Notes under the pieces: generated by a model | What the model saw: only the letters and a program-made list of their open reading frames with translations | What the model was told of the DNA's origin: nothing | Databases searched by the model: none | Program-made: the position numbers and the translations under genes | Shown: positions 7,333 to 14,219 of the stretch, in pieces | Numbering within the stretch: position 1 is the stretch's first letter | Layout: every line of letters starts with the position of its first letter | Source of the DNA: Actinomycetota bacterium | GTDB taxonomy: Bacteria; Actinomycetota; Actinomycetes; S36-B12 | Direction: 5' to 3' | Assembly: GCA_009700485.1 (NCBI GenBank) | Contig: WLLZ01000042.1 | Span: forward strand, 1 to 14,219 | Length of the DNA: 14,219 nucleotides

Positions 7333-8268
7333 GTGCGGTCACCTGAGTCGTTGTACACGATTCACCAAGAGCCTTCCATGGTTAAACGTCCGGTGCTGGT
7401 CTACGCCTTCTCCGGATTCGTTGACGCCGGTGGCGGGGTGCGCCTAGCCGCCGCACATATTTTGGAAACTTGCGAGCACACGTTGATAGCGTCATTCGAT
7501 ATTGATGAGATTCTCGATTACCGCGCCCGACGCCCACGCATGACTTATGTTGTCGATCATTTCGCTTCTGTTGACATGCCGCAGGTGACTTTGCATGAAG
7601 TCACCGATGCGAATGGGGAGTCGTTCCTTTTGCTAGTTGGCCCGGAGCCCGATTATCATTGGCAGCGGTTCATGGCTGCGGTTGAAGGTTTGGTTCGTCG
7701 CTTTGAGGTGAGAATTGCGGTGGGCCTATCGGCGATCCCTTGGCCTATTCCACATACCCGGCCCCTTGCCGTGACAGTGCACGGCAATGAGCCCACGCTA
7801 CTTAGCCCCTACACCTCGGTGCTCGGTGAGATCGAAGTACCAGGCCATCTGGGGGCAATGCTTGAGTTGTATTTAGGGGAGCACGGGATCCCATCTATGG
7901 GTATCACCGCGCAAGTACCTCACTACTTGGTGCAATTTGAATTTCCACGCGCAGCGCAAACCCTTCTTAACGGAGTGGCGGCGCTTACCGGCCTGGTGGT
8001 GCCAACCGCAGATCTGCAGCCGGCTGCAGATCGGGCTGAAACCGAAGTAGCGGAGCAACTAGTAGGCAATGACGAGTTCGCAATGGTGGTCGCTGCGCTG
8101 GAGCAGCAATACGACCAATTAAATGCCATGCAGCAAGGCGCCACGGGGGGAATATCAGATTTGACCCCGCAGGGTGGGGTGCCCACCGGTGATGAGATTG
8201 CCGCTCAGGTTGAAGAATTCCTGCAGAGTCTTGCTGAAGGTGATGAGCCAAAAGATCCAGACAGTTAG
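7333..8268 (+). CDS. PAC2 family protein (proteasome assembly chaperone-like)
   Basis: The 311-residue protein fits the actinobacterial PAC2 family: KRPVLVYAFSGFVDAGG (18-34), a following helix RLAAAHILE, the segment FDIDEILDYRARRPRM (55-70), LLLVGPEPDYHW (99-110) and GLSAIPWPIPHTRP (131-144). It ends in an acidic tail. Eukaryotic and archaeal relatives act as chaperones of proteasome assembly, and actinobacteria are among the few bacteria with proteasomes. The bacterial role is not established, and no proteasome gene is in this window. The start is GTG with a strong ribosome binding site. The gene converges on the secreted peptidase gene with only six bases between stop codons. A perfect 22-base palindrome covers codons 227-234. 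Confidence 0.85.
   Translation: MRSPESLYTIHQEPSMVKRPVLVYAFSGFVDAGGGVRLAAAHILETCEHTLIASFDIDEILDYRARRPRMTYVVDHFASVDMPQVTLHEVTDANGESFLLLVGPEPDYHWQRFMAAVEGLVRRFEVRIAVGLSAIPWPIPHTRPLAVTVHGNEPTLLSPYTSVLGEIEVPGHLGAMLELYLGEHGIPSMGITAQVPHYLVQFEFPRAAQTLLNGVAALTGLVVPTADLQPAADRAETEVAEQLVGNDEFAMVVAALEQQYDQLNAMQQGATGGISDLTPQGGVPTGDEIAAQVEEFLQSLAEGDEPKDPDS
8011..8032. repeat. Perfect 22-base palindrome inside the PAC2 gene
   Basis: The left arm GATCTGCAGCC (8011-8021) is followed without a spacer by its exact reverse complement (8022-8032). In RNA it can form a 9-base-pair stem with a CCGG loop. It encodes DLQPAAD, residues 227-233 of the PAC2 protein. Whether it has a function is unknown. Confidence 0.95.
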
Positions 8269-8274
8269 TCAAAG

Positions 8275-9768
8275 TCAATTGCAGGTTTTCCCGCTGGCCG
8301 GGGCATTGCCGGTCAACAAGAATTCATCGATCGCGTGGTCTACACATGCTGAACCTCCACCGTACGCGGTGTGCCCGTCGCCCTCGTAAGTAATTAGCGA
8401 ACTCGTCGGCAATTGCTCATGTAGCGCTATCGCCCACGAGTAGGGCGTGGCCGGATCAAATCTGGTTCCGACTACCACGATGGGTGCGGTGGTTGTCGAG
8501 GTAGCAGCCGCTGGCTTACCTCCTAAGTGATCAAACCAAAAACTACAGGGCGCATTTCCCCAAGACATCGCTCTCGCCAATTCAGGCACCGGGGCATTTT
8601 TAGACCACGCTTTTGCTGCAGCAGCAAGTCCGGTTCGGCCCGGTGTCGCGGGCGCGTCCAGGCAGGAAATCGCATAGAAGGCCGAATTCTGATTACTTCC
8701 GTAACGATTCTTGCCAATTCGATCTGTGGCCTGGTTGGACATCCACTGGAGGTCTTCACCGTGACCGCGCTCGGCCTGGCTGAGCGCAGACCGCAAAGTG
8801 CCCCAGAAGTCTGGGGAGTACGTACTCCAAAAGAGTGCGGTCACCGCTTGGGCTTGATTTAGGGGCTCAAAGCCGCTGGTCGGGAGCCGGTGATTCTCAA
8901 GGCTTGCGAGGAGTTGGTTGATGCCACTGAGCACATCATTCACCTCACCGGAATAGGGGCAGTTGCTTCGGTTGGCGCAATCCTTGGCGAAACGCACAAG
9001 GGCGCCTTGAAAGCCTCCGGATTGTCCCTTCGATATCTCCATTCCGTTTAAACTTGGATCCACCGCACCATCGAGCACCATACGGCCAACTTGGCTCGGG
9101 AACTTCTGGGCATAGAGCGCCCCGAGTGAGGTGCCGTAGGAGAAACCAAGGAGATTAAGTTTTTGCTCGCCGAGTGCTGATCTCAAGATGTCTAGGTCGT
9201 TAACCGTGTTGGCTGTTGAAATGAACGGGGCGATTCGTGGGGAGTATTGCAAGCACCCGGCGCTTATCTCGCGAGCAAGTCCCATCAAAATGTCTTGCTC
9301 GATACGCGTATCGGGAGTTGGGTCCGCCAGCAGCCAGCGGGTGGTCTGCGATCCGTTCATGCAGGTGACCGGAGCCGAGGCCGCCACACCGCGCGGATCA
9401 AAACCCACGATGTCAAATTGCTGTGACACCTCAGGGGCGACGATGGCGGCGGCTGTACTGGCGAAGTCGATGCCGGAACCACCAGGCCCGCCCGGGTTTA
9501 CCACTATGGAGCCTTGGAAAGTTGTGCCGGAATGCGGCACCCGGGAGAGCGCAATTTGAATATCGCCGGCGGCCAGATCGGCATAATCGCGGGGCACTGT
9601 TAATTTGGCGCATTGCATTTCACCCGCACATTTTCTCCAGATGAGGTGTTGCTCGGCGTATCTGGTGAGGTCGGCGGCGGCGGCCGGATTCAAACCACCA
9701 GCAATTGCGGTGAAGCAGGTGGCCGTAGTCGCCAGCAGGGCAAAGCGCAGGTGCCAGCGCCGGGTCAT
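8275..9768 (-). CDS. Secreted alpha/beta-hydrolase, tripeptidyl aminopeptidase (TAP/SlpD) type
   Basis: From ATG 9768 the product has 497 residues. It starts with a signal peptide: basic MTRRWHLR, a hydrophobic core, and a likely cut near AAAA-D at about residue 32. The mature part shows the oxyanion-region motif NPGGPGGSG (91-99), FDPRG (123-127), the nucleophile elbow GFSYG with Ser210, Asp438 in TRFDPATP and His466 in GDGHTAYG, and a TAP-like C-terminal domain. Several Cys pairs fit a secreted protein. It probably removes N-terminal peptides or hydrolyses small esters or amides outside the cell; the substrate is unknown. A longer frame starts at GTG 9792, but it would place the putative -10 element inside the gene. 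GTG 9771 is another candidate, lying exactly six bases after the -10. A lipoprotein is unlikely because no lipobox is seen. Confidence 0.88.
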   Translation of the reverse strand: MTRRWHLRFALLATTATCFTAIAGGLNPAAAADLTRYAEQHLIWRKCAGEMQCAKLTVPRDYADLAAGDIQIALSRVPHSGTTFQGSIVVNPGGPGGSGIDFASTAAAIVAPEVSQQFDIVGFDPRGVAASAPVTCMNGSQTTRWLLADPTPDTRIEQDILMGLAREISAGCLQYSPRIAPFISTANTVNDLDILRSALGEQKLNLLGFSYGTSLGALYAQKFPSQVGRMVLDGAVDPSLNGMEISKGQSGGFQGALVRFAKDCANRSNCPYSGEVNDVLSGINQLLASLENHRLPTSGFEPLNQAQAVTALFWSTYSPDFWGTLRSALSQAERGHGEDLQWMSNQATDRIGKNRYGSNQNSAFYAISCLDAPATPGRTGLAAAAKAWSKNAPVPELARAMSWGNAPCSFWFDHLGGKPAAATSTTTAPIVVVGTRFDPATPYSWAIALHEQLPTSSLITYEGDGHTAYGGGSACVDHAIDEFLLTGNAPASGKTCN

Positions 9769-9771
9769 CAC

Positions 9772-9783
9772 ATAGGCACCGTA
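9772..9783 (-). promoter_or_regulatory. Probable leaderless promoter of the secreted peptidase gene
   Basis: On the minus strand TACGGT (9783 down to 9778) is followed by six bases (GCCTAT) and then GTG (9771) and ATG (9768). The same hexamer and spacing occur before the GTPase gene. No Shine-Dalgarno sequence precedes either start. This argues against the longer frame from GTG 9792. Confidence 0.5.
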
Positions 9784-9887
9784 CGTCACCACGGCCGATT
9801 GGGGGTATTAGCGGTCCCGAATCACTCGACCGTGTCGGGCATGGCAGGCTGTGGGGGCTTGACTCGTCGTTTATTGAAAGGACCTAA

Positions 9888-10910
9888 ATGCCTGGCAATG
9901 CCACATTCCGCTATGTCGATACGGCAATTTTGGCCGTTGCGGTGGCTGATGCCCCCATTGTCGTCACCTCAGAAGAGATAGATGCGCAACTAGTCGACAC
10001 CTACGCGCGGCTTGGCCTTCGGCCCGGAATGCTCGAACTGCTGGCCGGTATCTCTGAACGCCGCTGGTGGCCGGAGGACGTCACCTTTGCAGACGCGGCG
10101 GCGATGGCCGGGGCGAAAGCGCTGGCTGACGCTGGAGTGGATCCAACTCAGGTAGGACTCCTGATCGACACGTCAGTTTGCCGTGATGCCCTCGAGCCGA
10201 GCGCCGCGGTCGATGTGCACGCGCAATTGGGATTGAGCTCGGCTTGCTTGAACTTTGATTTGTCCAATGCCTGCCTCGGATTCATTAACGGCATGCAACT
10301 AGCGGCAATGTTCATTGACTCCGGCCAAATTGATTATGCACTTATTGTCGACGGTGAAGGTTGTCGGCGCCCACAAGAGTCGACAATCACCCGGCTACAG
10401 GATCCTGGCACCACCAAGGAGGACGTACTAGCAAACTTTGCGACTCTTACCCTTGGGTCCGGGGGAGCGGCCATGGTCTTGGGTAGGGCCAGTGAGCATC
10501 CCGAAGGTCACCGATTTGTCGGCGGGGTATCGCGCGCGGCAACCGAGCACAATAAGTTGTGCGTTGGCGATATTAATGGGATGAGCACCGATGCTCGTGG
10601 CCTACTTGAGGCTGGCGTAGCACTTGCCAGTGAAGCTTGGGCTGAAGCAACCGAGGTCTTTGACTGGAAAGACCTTGATTGCTACATCATTCATCAGGTA
10701 TCGCAAGTGCATACAGCTTCAATTGTTGACGCTCTTGGAATTGACAAGACCAAAGTACCCGTGACATTTCCGACTCGCGGCAATGTTGGGCCGGCCTCGG
10801 TTCCATTTACGCTGGCGCATTTTGCCGCTGATTTAGTTGCGGGGCAACGTATTGCTTGCATGGGCATCGGCTCCGGCCTGAATGCAGCAGTAATCGAAAT
10901 TACTTGGTGA
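9888..10910 (+). CDS. oleA: OleA, head-to-head acyl-CoA condensing thiolase-fold enzyme
   Basis: The 340-residue protein has the KAS III/thiolase fold and the OleA-specific pattern. OleA performs a non-decarboxylative Claisen condensation of two fatty acyl-CoAs to a 2-alkyl-3-ketoacid, the first step of long-chain olefin synthesis. The nucleophile is Cys129 in LSNACLGF (125-132), with His269 in IIHQVSQVH and Asn299 in TRGNVGPAS. Glu103 in RDALEPSAAVD corresponds to the glutamate (Glu117 in Xanthomonas OleA) that acts across the dimer, distinguishing OleA from FabH. GAAAGGA at 9876-9882, five bases before ATG, supports the start. The stop overlaps the next gene's GTG by four bases (GTGA), so oleBC translation is probably coupled. 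The gene is divergent from the secreted peptidase gene; I found no convincing promoter in between. Confidence 0.93.
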   Translation: MPGNATFRYVDTAILAVAVADAPIVVTSEEIDAQLVDTYARLGLRPGMLELLAGISERRWWPEDVTFADAAAMAGAKALADAGVDPTQVGLLIDTSVCRDALEPSAAVDVHAQLGLSSACLNFDLSNACLGFINGMQLAAMFIDSGQIDYALIVDGEGCRRPQESTITRLQDPGTTKEDVLANFATLTLGSGGAAMVLGRASEHPEGHRFVGGVSRAATEHNKLCVGDINGMSTDARGLLEAGVALASEAWAEATEVFDWKDLDCYIIHQVSQVHTASIVDALGIDKTKVPVTFPTRGNVGPASVPFTLAHFAADLVAGQRIACMGIGSGLNAAVIEITW

Positions 10911-13447
10911 ACTCGCTCGCGCCGGCGACTTTACCGCCGGCCGATCTGCCCGGCCTAGAGCGATCTTGGTCGCGTCTAGTTGATGCACCCGATAACTCCG
11001 GGCGAATTTGCACCTGGCATCTCCTTGACTCATACGCGCAGCACTCTGATCAGAACGCGCGCTTAACTTTGCTGTGCATCCATGGAAACCCGACCTGGTC
11101 GTATCTGTGGAGAAAATTGGTGGAGCTTGCCCCTTCCGATGTTCGCGTGGTGGCGGTTGATCAACTTGAGATGGGTTTTTCGGAACGCACCGGAACCACG
11201 CGGCGGTTAGCAAATCGTATTTATGACCTAAGCGCTCTCACTGAAAAACTTGGTATTACCGGTCCGGTGGTAACGGTAGCGCATGACTGGGGTGGCCCAA
11301 TTTCGCTGGGCTGGGCCCAAAATCACCTAGAGCAGTTGGCGGGTGTGGTCCTACTCAATACCGCGGTTCACCAACCTGCCGGGGCCAGCGCGCCGACGTT
11401 GATTCGGCTGGCTCGAAGTGGTCCGTTATTAGAATTTAATACGGTGCGCACAACTGCATTCTTACGTGGGACCACAGCCTTGAGTGGGTCGAGGATGAGT
11501 AAGCAGACGGCAAAGGCTTTCCGGGCGCCGTATGCGTCAACGGCTCGGCGCACCGCGATCGGGGCATTCGTCGCAGACATTCCACTAGAGCCTGGCCATC
11601 CAAGTGCCGAGACCCTCGATGTGATTGCGTCGAACATGGCCAATTTCACTGCAGTGCCGATGTTGCTGCTCTGGGGTCCGGGTGATCCGGTGTTTAGTGA
11701 TCTTTATCTGGGTGACTTAATGGCGCGGGTCCCGCATGCTGATGTTCATCGCTATGAGGGCGCAAGGCACCTGGTGAGTGAGGATGACGAGCGAGTATTT
11801 CCTGATCTACTGCGATGGGTATCAGGGCTGGAACGCGGCCACCAGGAGAACTCGGCGCCGGTGGCTGCCGCCGCACCACATCCTCCACGCCGAACCAGAC
11901 TCTGGGATGGGTTGCATGAGAGGGCTGAGCGCACACCAAGTGCCACCGCACTTGTTGAGATGTCGGGTGCGGGCCGTCGAGTTACTTGGCGCCGACTAGC
12001 TGACACCGTGGATCATTTGGCCGCTGGCCTTCATGCGCGCGGGGTGAAACCCGGTGACCGAGTATCACTGCTAATCCCACCCGGGGCCGACTTGATAGCG
12101 ACGGTCTACGCGTGCTGGCGCATTGGCGCATGTGTCGTCATCGCGGATGCCGGGTTAGGGGTAAAGGGGATGCGGCGGGCACTTCGCGGTGCCGCACCTG
12201 ATCACGTGATCGCAATCACGCCGGGTCTTGCACTGGCACGTACCGTGCGCATCCGCGGACTGCGCTGCTCGGTAAAAAGTCTGGCTGAGATCGCGAAAAT
12301 TAAGGCGCCAATGCCACCGGAGCCGGCCGAATCAGCTGACGCGGTTGTGGTGTTCACCTCCGGGGCTACCGGTCCGGCCAAGGGAGTTGTCTATCGGCAA
12401 TCGCAGGTGGCGGGCACCCGCGATGTGCTCCGCCAGCATTATGCGATGACTTCGAGTGATGCGATTGTTGCCGCGTTTGCTCCGTGGGCGGTTTTTGGGC
12501 CAACGCTGGGGGTGGCATCGGTAATACCCGATATGGATGTCACCAAGCCGCGCACTCTGCAAGCCGCGGCATTGGCTGATGCGACTGCTGCGGTCGATGG
12601 CACTTTACTTTGGGCATCACCCGCAGCGCTCACCAATGTGATTGCAACGGCAGGTGATTTGTCGCCGAGCCAGCGACACAGTTTCGATTCACTTAGGTTG
12701 GTCCTGGCGGCAGGGGCGCCGGTGCCCGTTCAGTTACTCCATCAAATTCAACAGTTGGTACCGAATGCAGATATTCGGACCCCCTACGGGATGACCGAAG
12801 TGCTCCCGGTTAGTGAAGTCAGTCTTCCTGAAATCGAATTGGCTACTGAGATCAATGGAGTTCTAGTCGGTGCTCCGGTGGGCGGGGTCGAAATCATGAT
12901 CAGTGCCCTTGACGCTGAAGGTAGGGCCGGAGGCGCCCTAACTTCGCAGGCTGGCGTAACCGGTGAAATATGCGTTAAAGCAGGTCACATGCGTGATCGT
13001 TATGACCGACTGTGGGCCACGAATGATTTGGCCTCTCGCGACCATGGCTGGCACCGCACCGGTGACGTAGGGCATTTGGAAACAAGTGGCAGGCTCTGGG
13101 TCGAGGGGCGCATGGCCCACCTGATTGTTACCGCTGGTGGCCCGATTACCCCGGTGGGGATAGAGCAACGGATTCAGCAATTGCCATTTGTGCAGTGGGC
13201 GGCTGCGGTAGGGATTGGTCCTACCGGTAATCAACAGTTAATTATCGTCATCACCTCACCGGAAAATATTGCTCATGGGCTGCTGGATTTTGACCGAGTG
13301 CAACTGGTGCGCGAGCAAGTCCCTGAGTTTGATATCGCAGCGGTGCTTGTACGGAAAGAGTTGCCTGTTGATATTCGGCACAATTCAAAAATTGATCGGG
13401 CGGAATTGAGTAAATGGGCCGATTCGATATTGGCCGGGCACCGGTAA
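10907..13447 (+). CDS. oleBC: OleBC fusion: beta-lactone decarboxylase plus beta-lactone synthetase
   Basis: The 846-residue protein joins two enzymes. The OleB half (about 1-310) is a haloalkane-dehalogenase-like alpha/beta-hydrolase: HGNPTW (59-64), nucleophile Asp127 in AHDWGG, Asp260 in WGPGDPVF and His288 in GARHLV. It decarboxylates a cis-beta-lactone to the olefin. A Pro/Ala-rich linker (about 311-330) leads to the OleC half, an AMP-forming ANL-type enzyme: FTSGATGPAKG (483-493), YGMTE (627-631), TGD (718-720), EGR (733-735) and the OleC-typical VDIRHNSKIDR (821-831) with the C-terminal Lys828. It closes the 2-alkyl-3-hydroxyacid to the lactone using ATP. All key residues of both halves are present. 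The GTG at 10907 overlaps the oleA stop; an in-frame ATG at 10856 would overlap oleA by 55 bases and adds an unlikely N-terminus. Such fusions are known from Micrococcus. Confidence 0.93.
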   Translation: MNSLAPATLPPADLPGLERSWSRLVDAPDNSGRICTWHLLDSYAQHSDQNARLTLLCIHGNPTWSYLWRKLVELAPSDVRVVAVDQLEMGFSERTGTTRRLANRIYDLSALTEKLGITGPVVTVAHDWGGPISLGWAQNHLEQLAGVVLLNTAVHQPAGASAPTLIRLARSGPLLEFNTVRTTAFLRGTTALSGSRMSKQTAKAFRAPYASTARRTAIGAFVADIPLEPGHPSAETLDVIASNMANFTAVPMLLLWGPGDPVFSDLYLGDLMARVPHADVHRYEGARHLVSEDDERVFPDLLRWVSGLERGHQENSAPVAAAAPHPPRRTRLWDGLHERAERTPSATALVEMSGAGRRVTWRRLADTVDHLAAGLHARGVKPGDRVSLLIPPGADLIATVYACWRIGACVVIADAGLGVKGMRRALRGAAPDHVIAITPGLALARTVRIRGLRCSVKSLAEIAKIKAPMPPEPAESADAVVVFTSGATGPAKGVVYRQSQVAGTRDVLRQHYAMTSSDAIVAAFAPWAVFGPTLGVASVIPDMDVTKPRTLQAAALADATAAVDGTLLWASPAALTNVIATAGDLSPSQRHSFDSLRLVLAAGAPVPVQLLHQIQQLVPNADIRTPYGMTEVLPVSEVSLPEIELATEINGVLVGAPVGGVEIMISALDAEGRAGGALTSQAGVTGEICVKAGHMRDRYDRLWATNDLASRDHGWHRTGDVGHLETSGRLWVEGRMAHLIVTAGGPITPVGIEQRIQQLPFVQWAAAVGIGPTGNQQLIIVITSPENIAHGLLDFDRVQLVREQVPEFDIAAVLVRKELPVDIRHNSKIDRAELSKWADSILAGHR

Positions 13448-14219
13448 TGCGCGTTCTCGTTACCGGCGCTAGCGGGTTGCTGGGTGCTGTTACTGCGCAC
13501 GCGATAGCGAGCCGAGGCCACGAAGTGGTGGTGTTTCAGCGGCGGGCAAGTGGCTTGCCATATGACGAAGTCAGGGGAGATATCACTGACGTCGAAGCGC
13601 TAACCCGTGCGATGGTTGGTGTTCAGGCCGTGGTGCATCTGGCCGCAAAGGTGTCAATCACTGGAGCAGTGGCTGAGTTCGAACGGGTCAACATCGAAGG
13701 TACGAAACTTGCCATCCAAGTGGCCAAGGCTGCGGGTGCTGAACGTTTTGTCTACGTTTCCTCACCATCGGTGGCGCATTCAGGGGCTCCAATAATTGGC
13801 CATGGTGCGCTGCCGGCGGACCCATTGGCCGCACGCGGTGCATATTCCAGAACTAAAGCAACCGCAGAGCTATTGGTGCTGGCCAGCGAGAACCCAGACT
13901 TTGCCGTCGTTGCAATTCGCCCGCATCTTGTGTGGGGCCCAGGGGACGAGCAATTAATCGGACGCATTGTCACGCGAGCCCGGGCCGGCCGATTGTTCTT
14001 AATCGATCACGGTGTGGCACTTATTGATACGACTTACATTGACAATGCGGCATCGGCGCTGGTTGCCGCGGTGGAGAGCGCAACTGACCCCATTGTTCGC
14101 GGGCGAGCACTCGTCGTAACAAATGGTGAACCGAGAACGGTGGCTGAGCTGCTGACCCGGATTACGCGGGCGGCCGGCTTATCGGCTCCCGATCGAAGTG
14201 TGCCGTTCGCTGCGGCTTA
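13447..14219 (+). CDS. oleD: OleD, NAD(P)H-dependent 2-alkyl-3-ketoacid reductase (3' end outside window)
   Basis: The frame starts at an ATG that shares its A with the oleBC stop (TAATG) and stays open to the end of the window, giving 257 residues. It is an extended short-chain dehydrogenase. The nucleotide-binding motif is TGASGLLG (6-13), followed by GDI (52-54), VVHLAAKVS (62-70), VYVSSPSV (102-109) with the catalytic Ser region, the YxxxK pair Tyr133 and Lys137 in AYSRTKA, and IRPHLVWGPGD (137+ region, about 157-167). OleD reduces the OleA product to the 2-alkyl-3-hydroxyacid used by OleC. By sequence alone it could be another NAD-dependent epimerase or dehydratase; position directly after oleA and oleBC makes OleD by far the best call. 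Confidence 0.92.
   Translation, partial: MRVLVTGASGLLGAVTAHAIASRGHEVVVFQRRASGLPYDEVRGDITDVEALTRAMVGVQAVVHLAAKVSITGAVAEFERVNIEGTKLAIQVAKAAGAERFVYVSSPSVAHSGAPIIGHGALPADPLAARGAYSRTKATAELLVLASENPDFAVVAIRPHLVWGPGDEQLIGRIVTRARAGRLFLIDHGVALIDTTYIDNAASALVAAVESATDPIVRGRALVVTNGEPRTVAELLTRITRAAGLSAPDRSVPFAAA

Noticed and set aside
9188..9559. Plus-strand frame of 123 codons opposite the secreted peptidase gene
   Set aside because: It is a shadow of a clear alpha/beta-hydrolase with catalytic triad and signal peptide.
9859..9864. TTGACT as a -35 element of the ole operon
   Set aside because: No TANNNT or TATAAT-like element follows at 16-18 bases; the position falls on the oleA start codon.
10856..10906. 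Upstream ATG giving a 17-residue longer OleBC
   Set aside because: It would overlap oleA by 55 bases without a ribosome binding site, while GTG 10907 gives the usual 4-base coupled overlap.
12200..12211. Palindrome GATCACGTGATC inside oleBC
   Set aside because: A 12-base perfect palindrome is expected a few times by chance in a window of this size.
1..14219. tRNA, rRNA, CRISPR, insertion sequence or phage features
   Set aside because: I looked for spaced repeats, transposase-like frames and RNA gene signatures by eye and saw none; nearly all bases are covered by ordinary protein genes.

Overview
The window looks like a piece of an actinobacterial chromosome of intermediate GC (mid-50s percent by eye, TTA codons used freely), probably from a compact, possibly aquatic, uncultivated lineage. 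The reasons are a mycobacterial-type alpha-methylacyl-CoA racemase, a PAC2-family protein, a secreted TAP-type peptidase, an oleBC fusion of the type known from Micrococcus, leaderless-type promoters (TANNNT six bases before the start codon) and very tight gene packing. The taxon is inferred from gene content only. No gene-free stretch exceeds about 130 bases. I see no tRNA, rRNA, CRISPR array, insertion sequence or phage gene.

Left part (1-5019, all +): the C-terminal end of sbcD overlaps a full sbcC by one base (DNA end and hairpin processing). Twenty-five bases later comes a two-hotdog acyl-CoA thioesterase, then an alpha-methylacyl-CoA racemase with all catalytic residues present.

Middle part (5020-9768): a membrane-anchored lytic transglycosylase (-) ends directly against the racemase and shares a short divergent promoter region with a GTPase that carries a hydrophobic DUF697-like C-terminal domain (+). 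A small one-pass membrane protein with a Lys/Ala-rich tail and a PAC2-family protein follow on +. A secreted alpha/beta-hydrolase of the tripeptidyl-aminopeptidase type (-) converges on the PAC2 gene with only six bases between stop codons.

Right part (9888-14219, +): an ole operon, oleA - oleBC - oleD, with overlapping start and stop codons and oleD cut by the window end. OleA condenses two acyl-CoAs head to head, OleD reduces the beta-keto acid, the OleC domain makes a beta-lactone and the OleB domain decarboxylates it to a long-chain internal cis-olefin. The organism therefore probably makes such hydrocarbons. The racemase and thioesterase upstream also act on acyl-CoAs, but nothing in the sequence ties them directly to the ole pathway.

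Nothing here is a clearly undescribed system. The less ordinary items are the oleBC fusion operon, three leaderless promoters with identical spacing, a perfect 22-base palindrome inside the PAC2 gene, an A9 run exactly between the two domains of the GTPase gene, and two convergent gene pairs with essentially no intergenic space.
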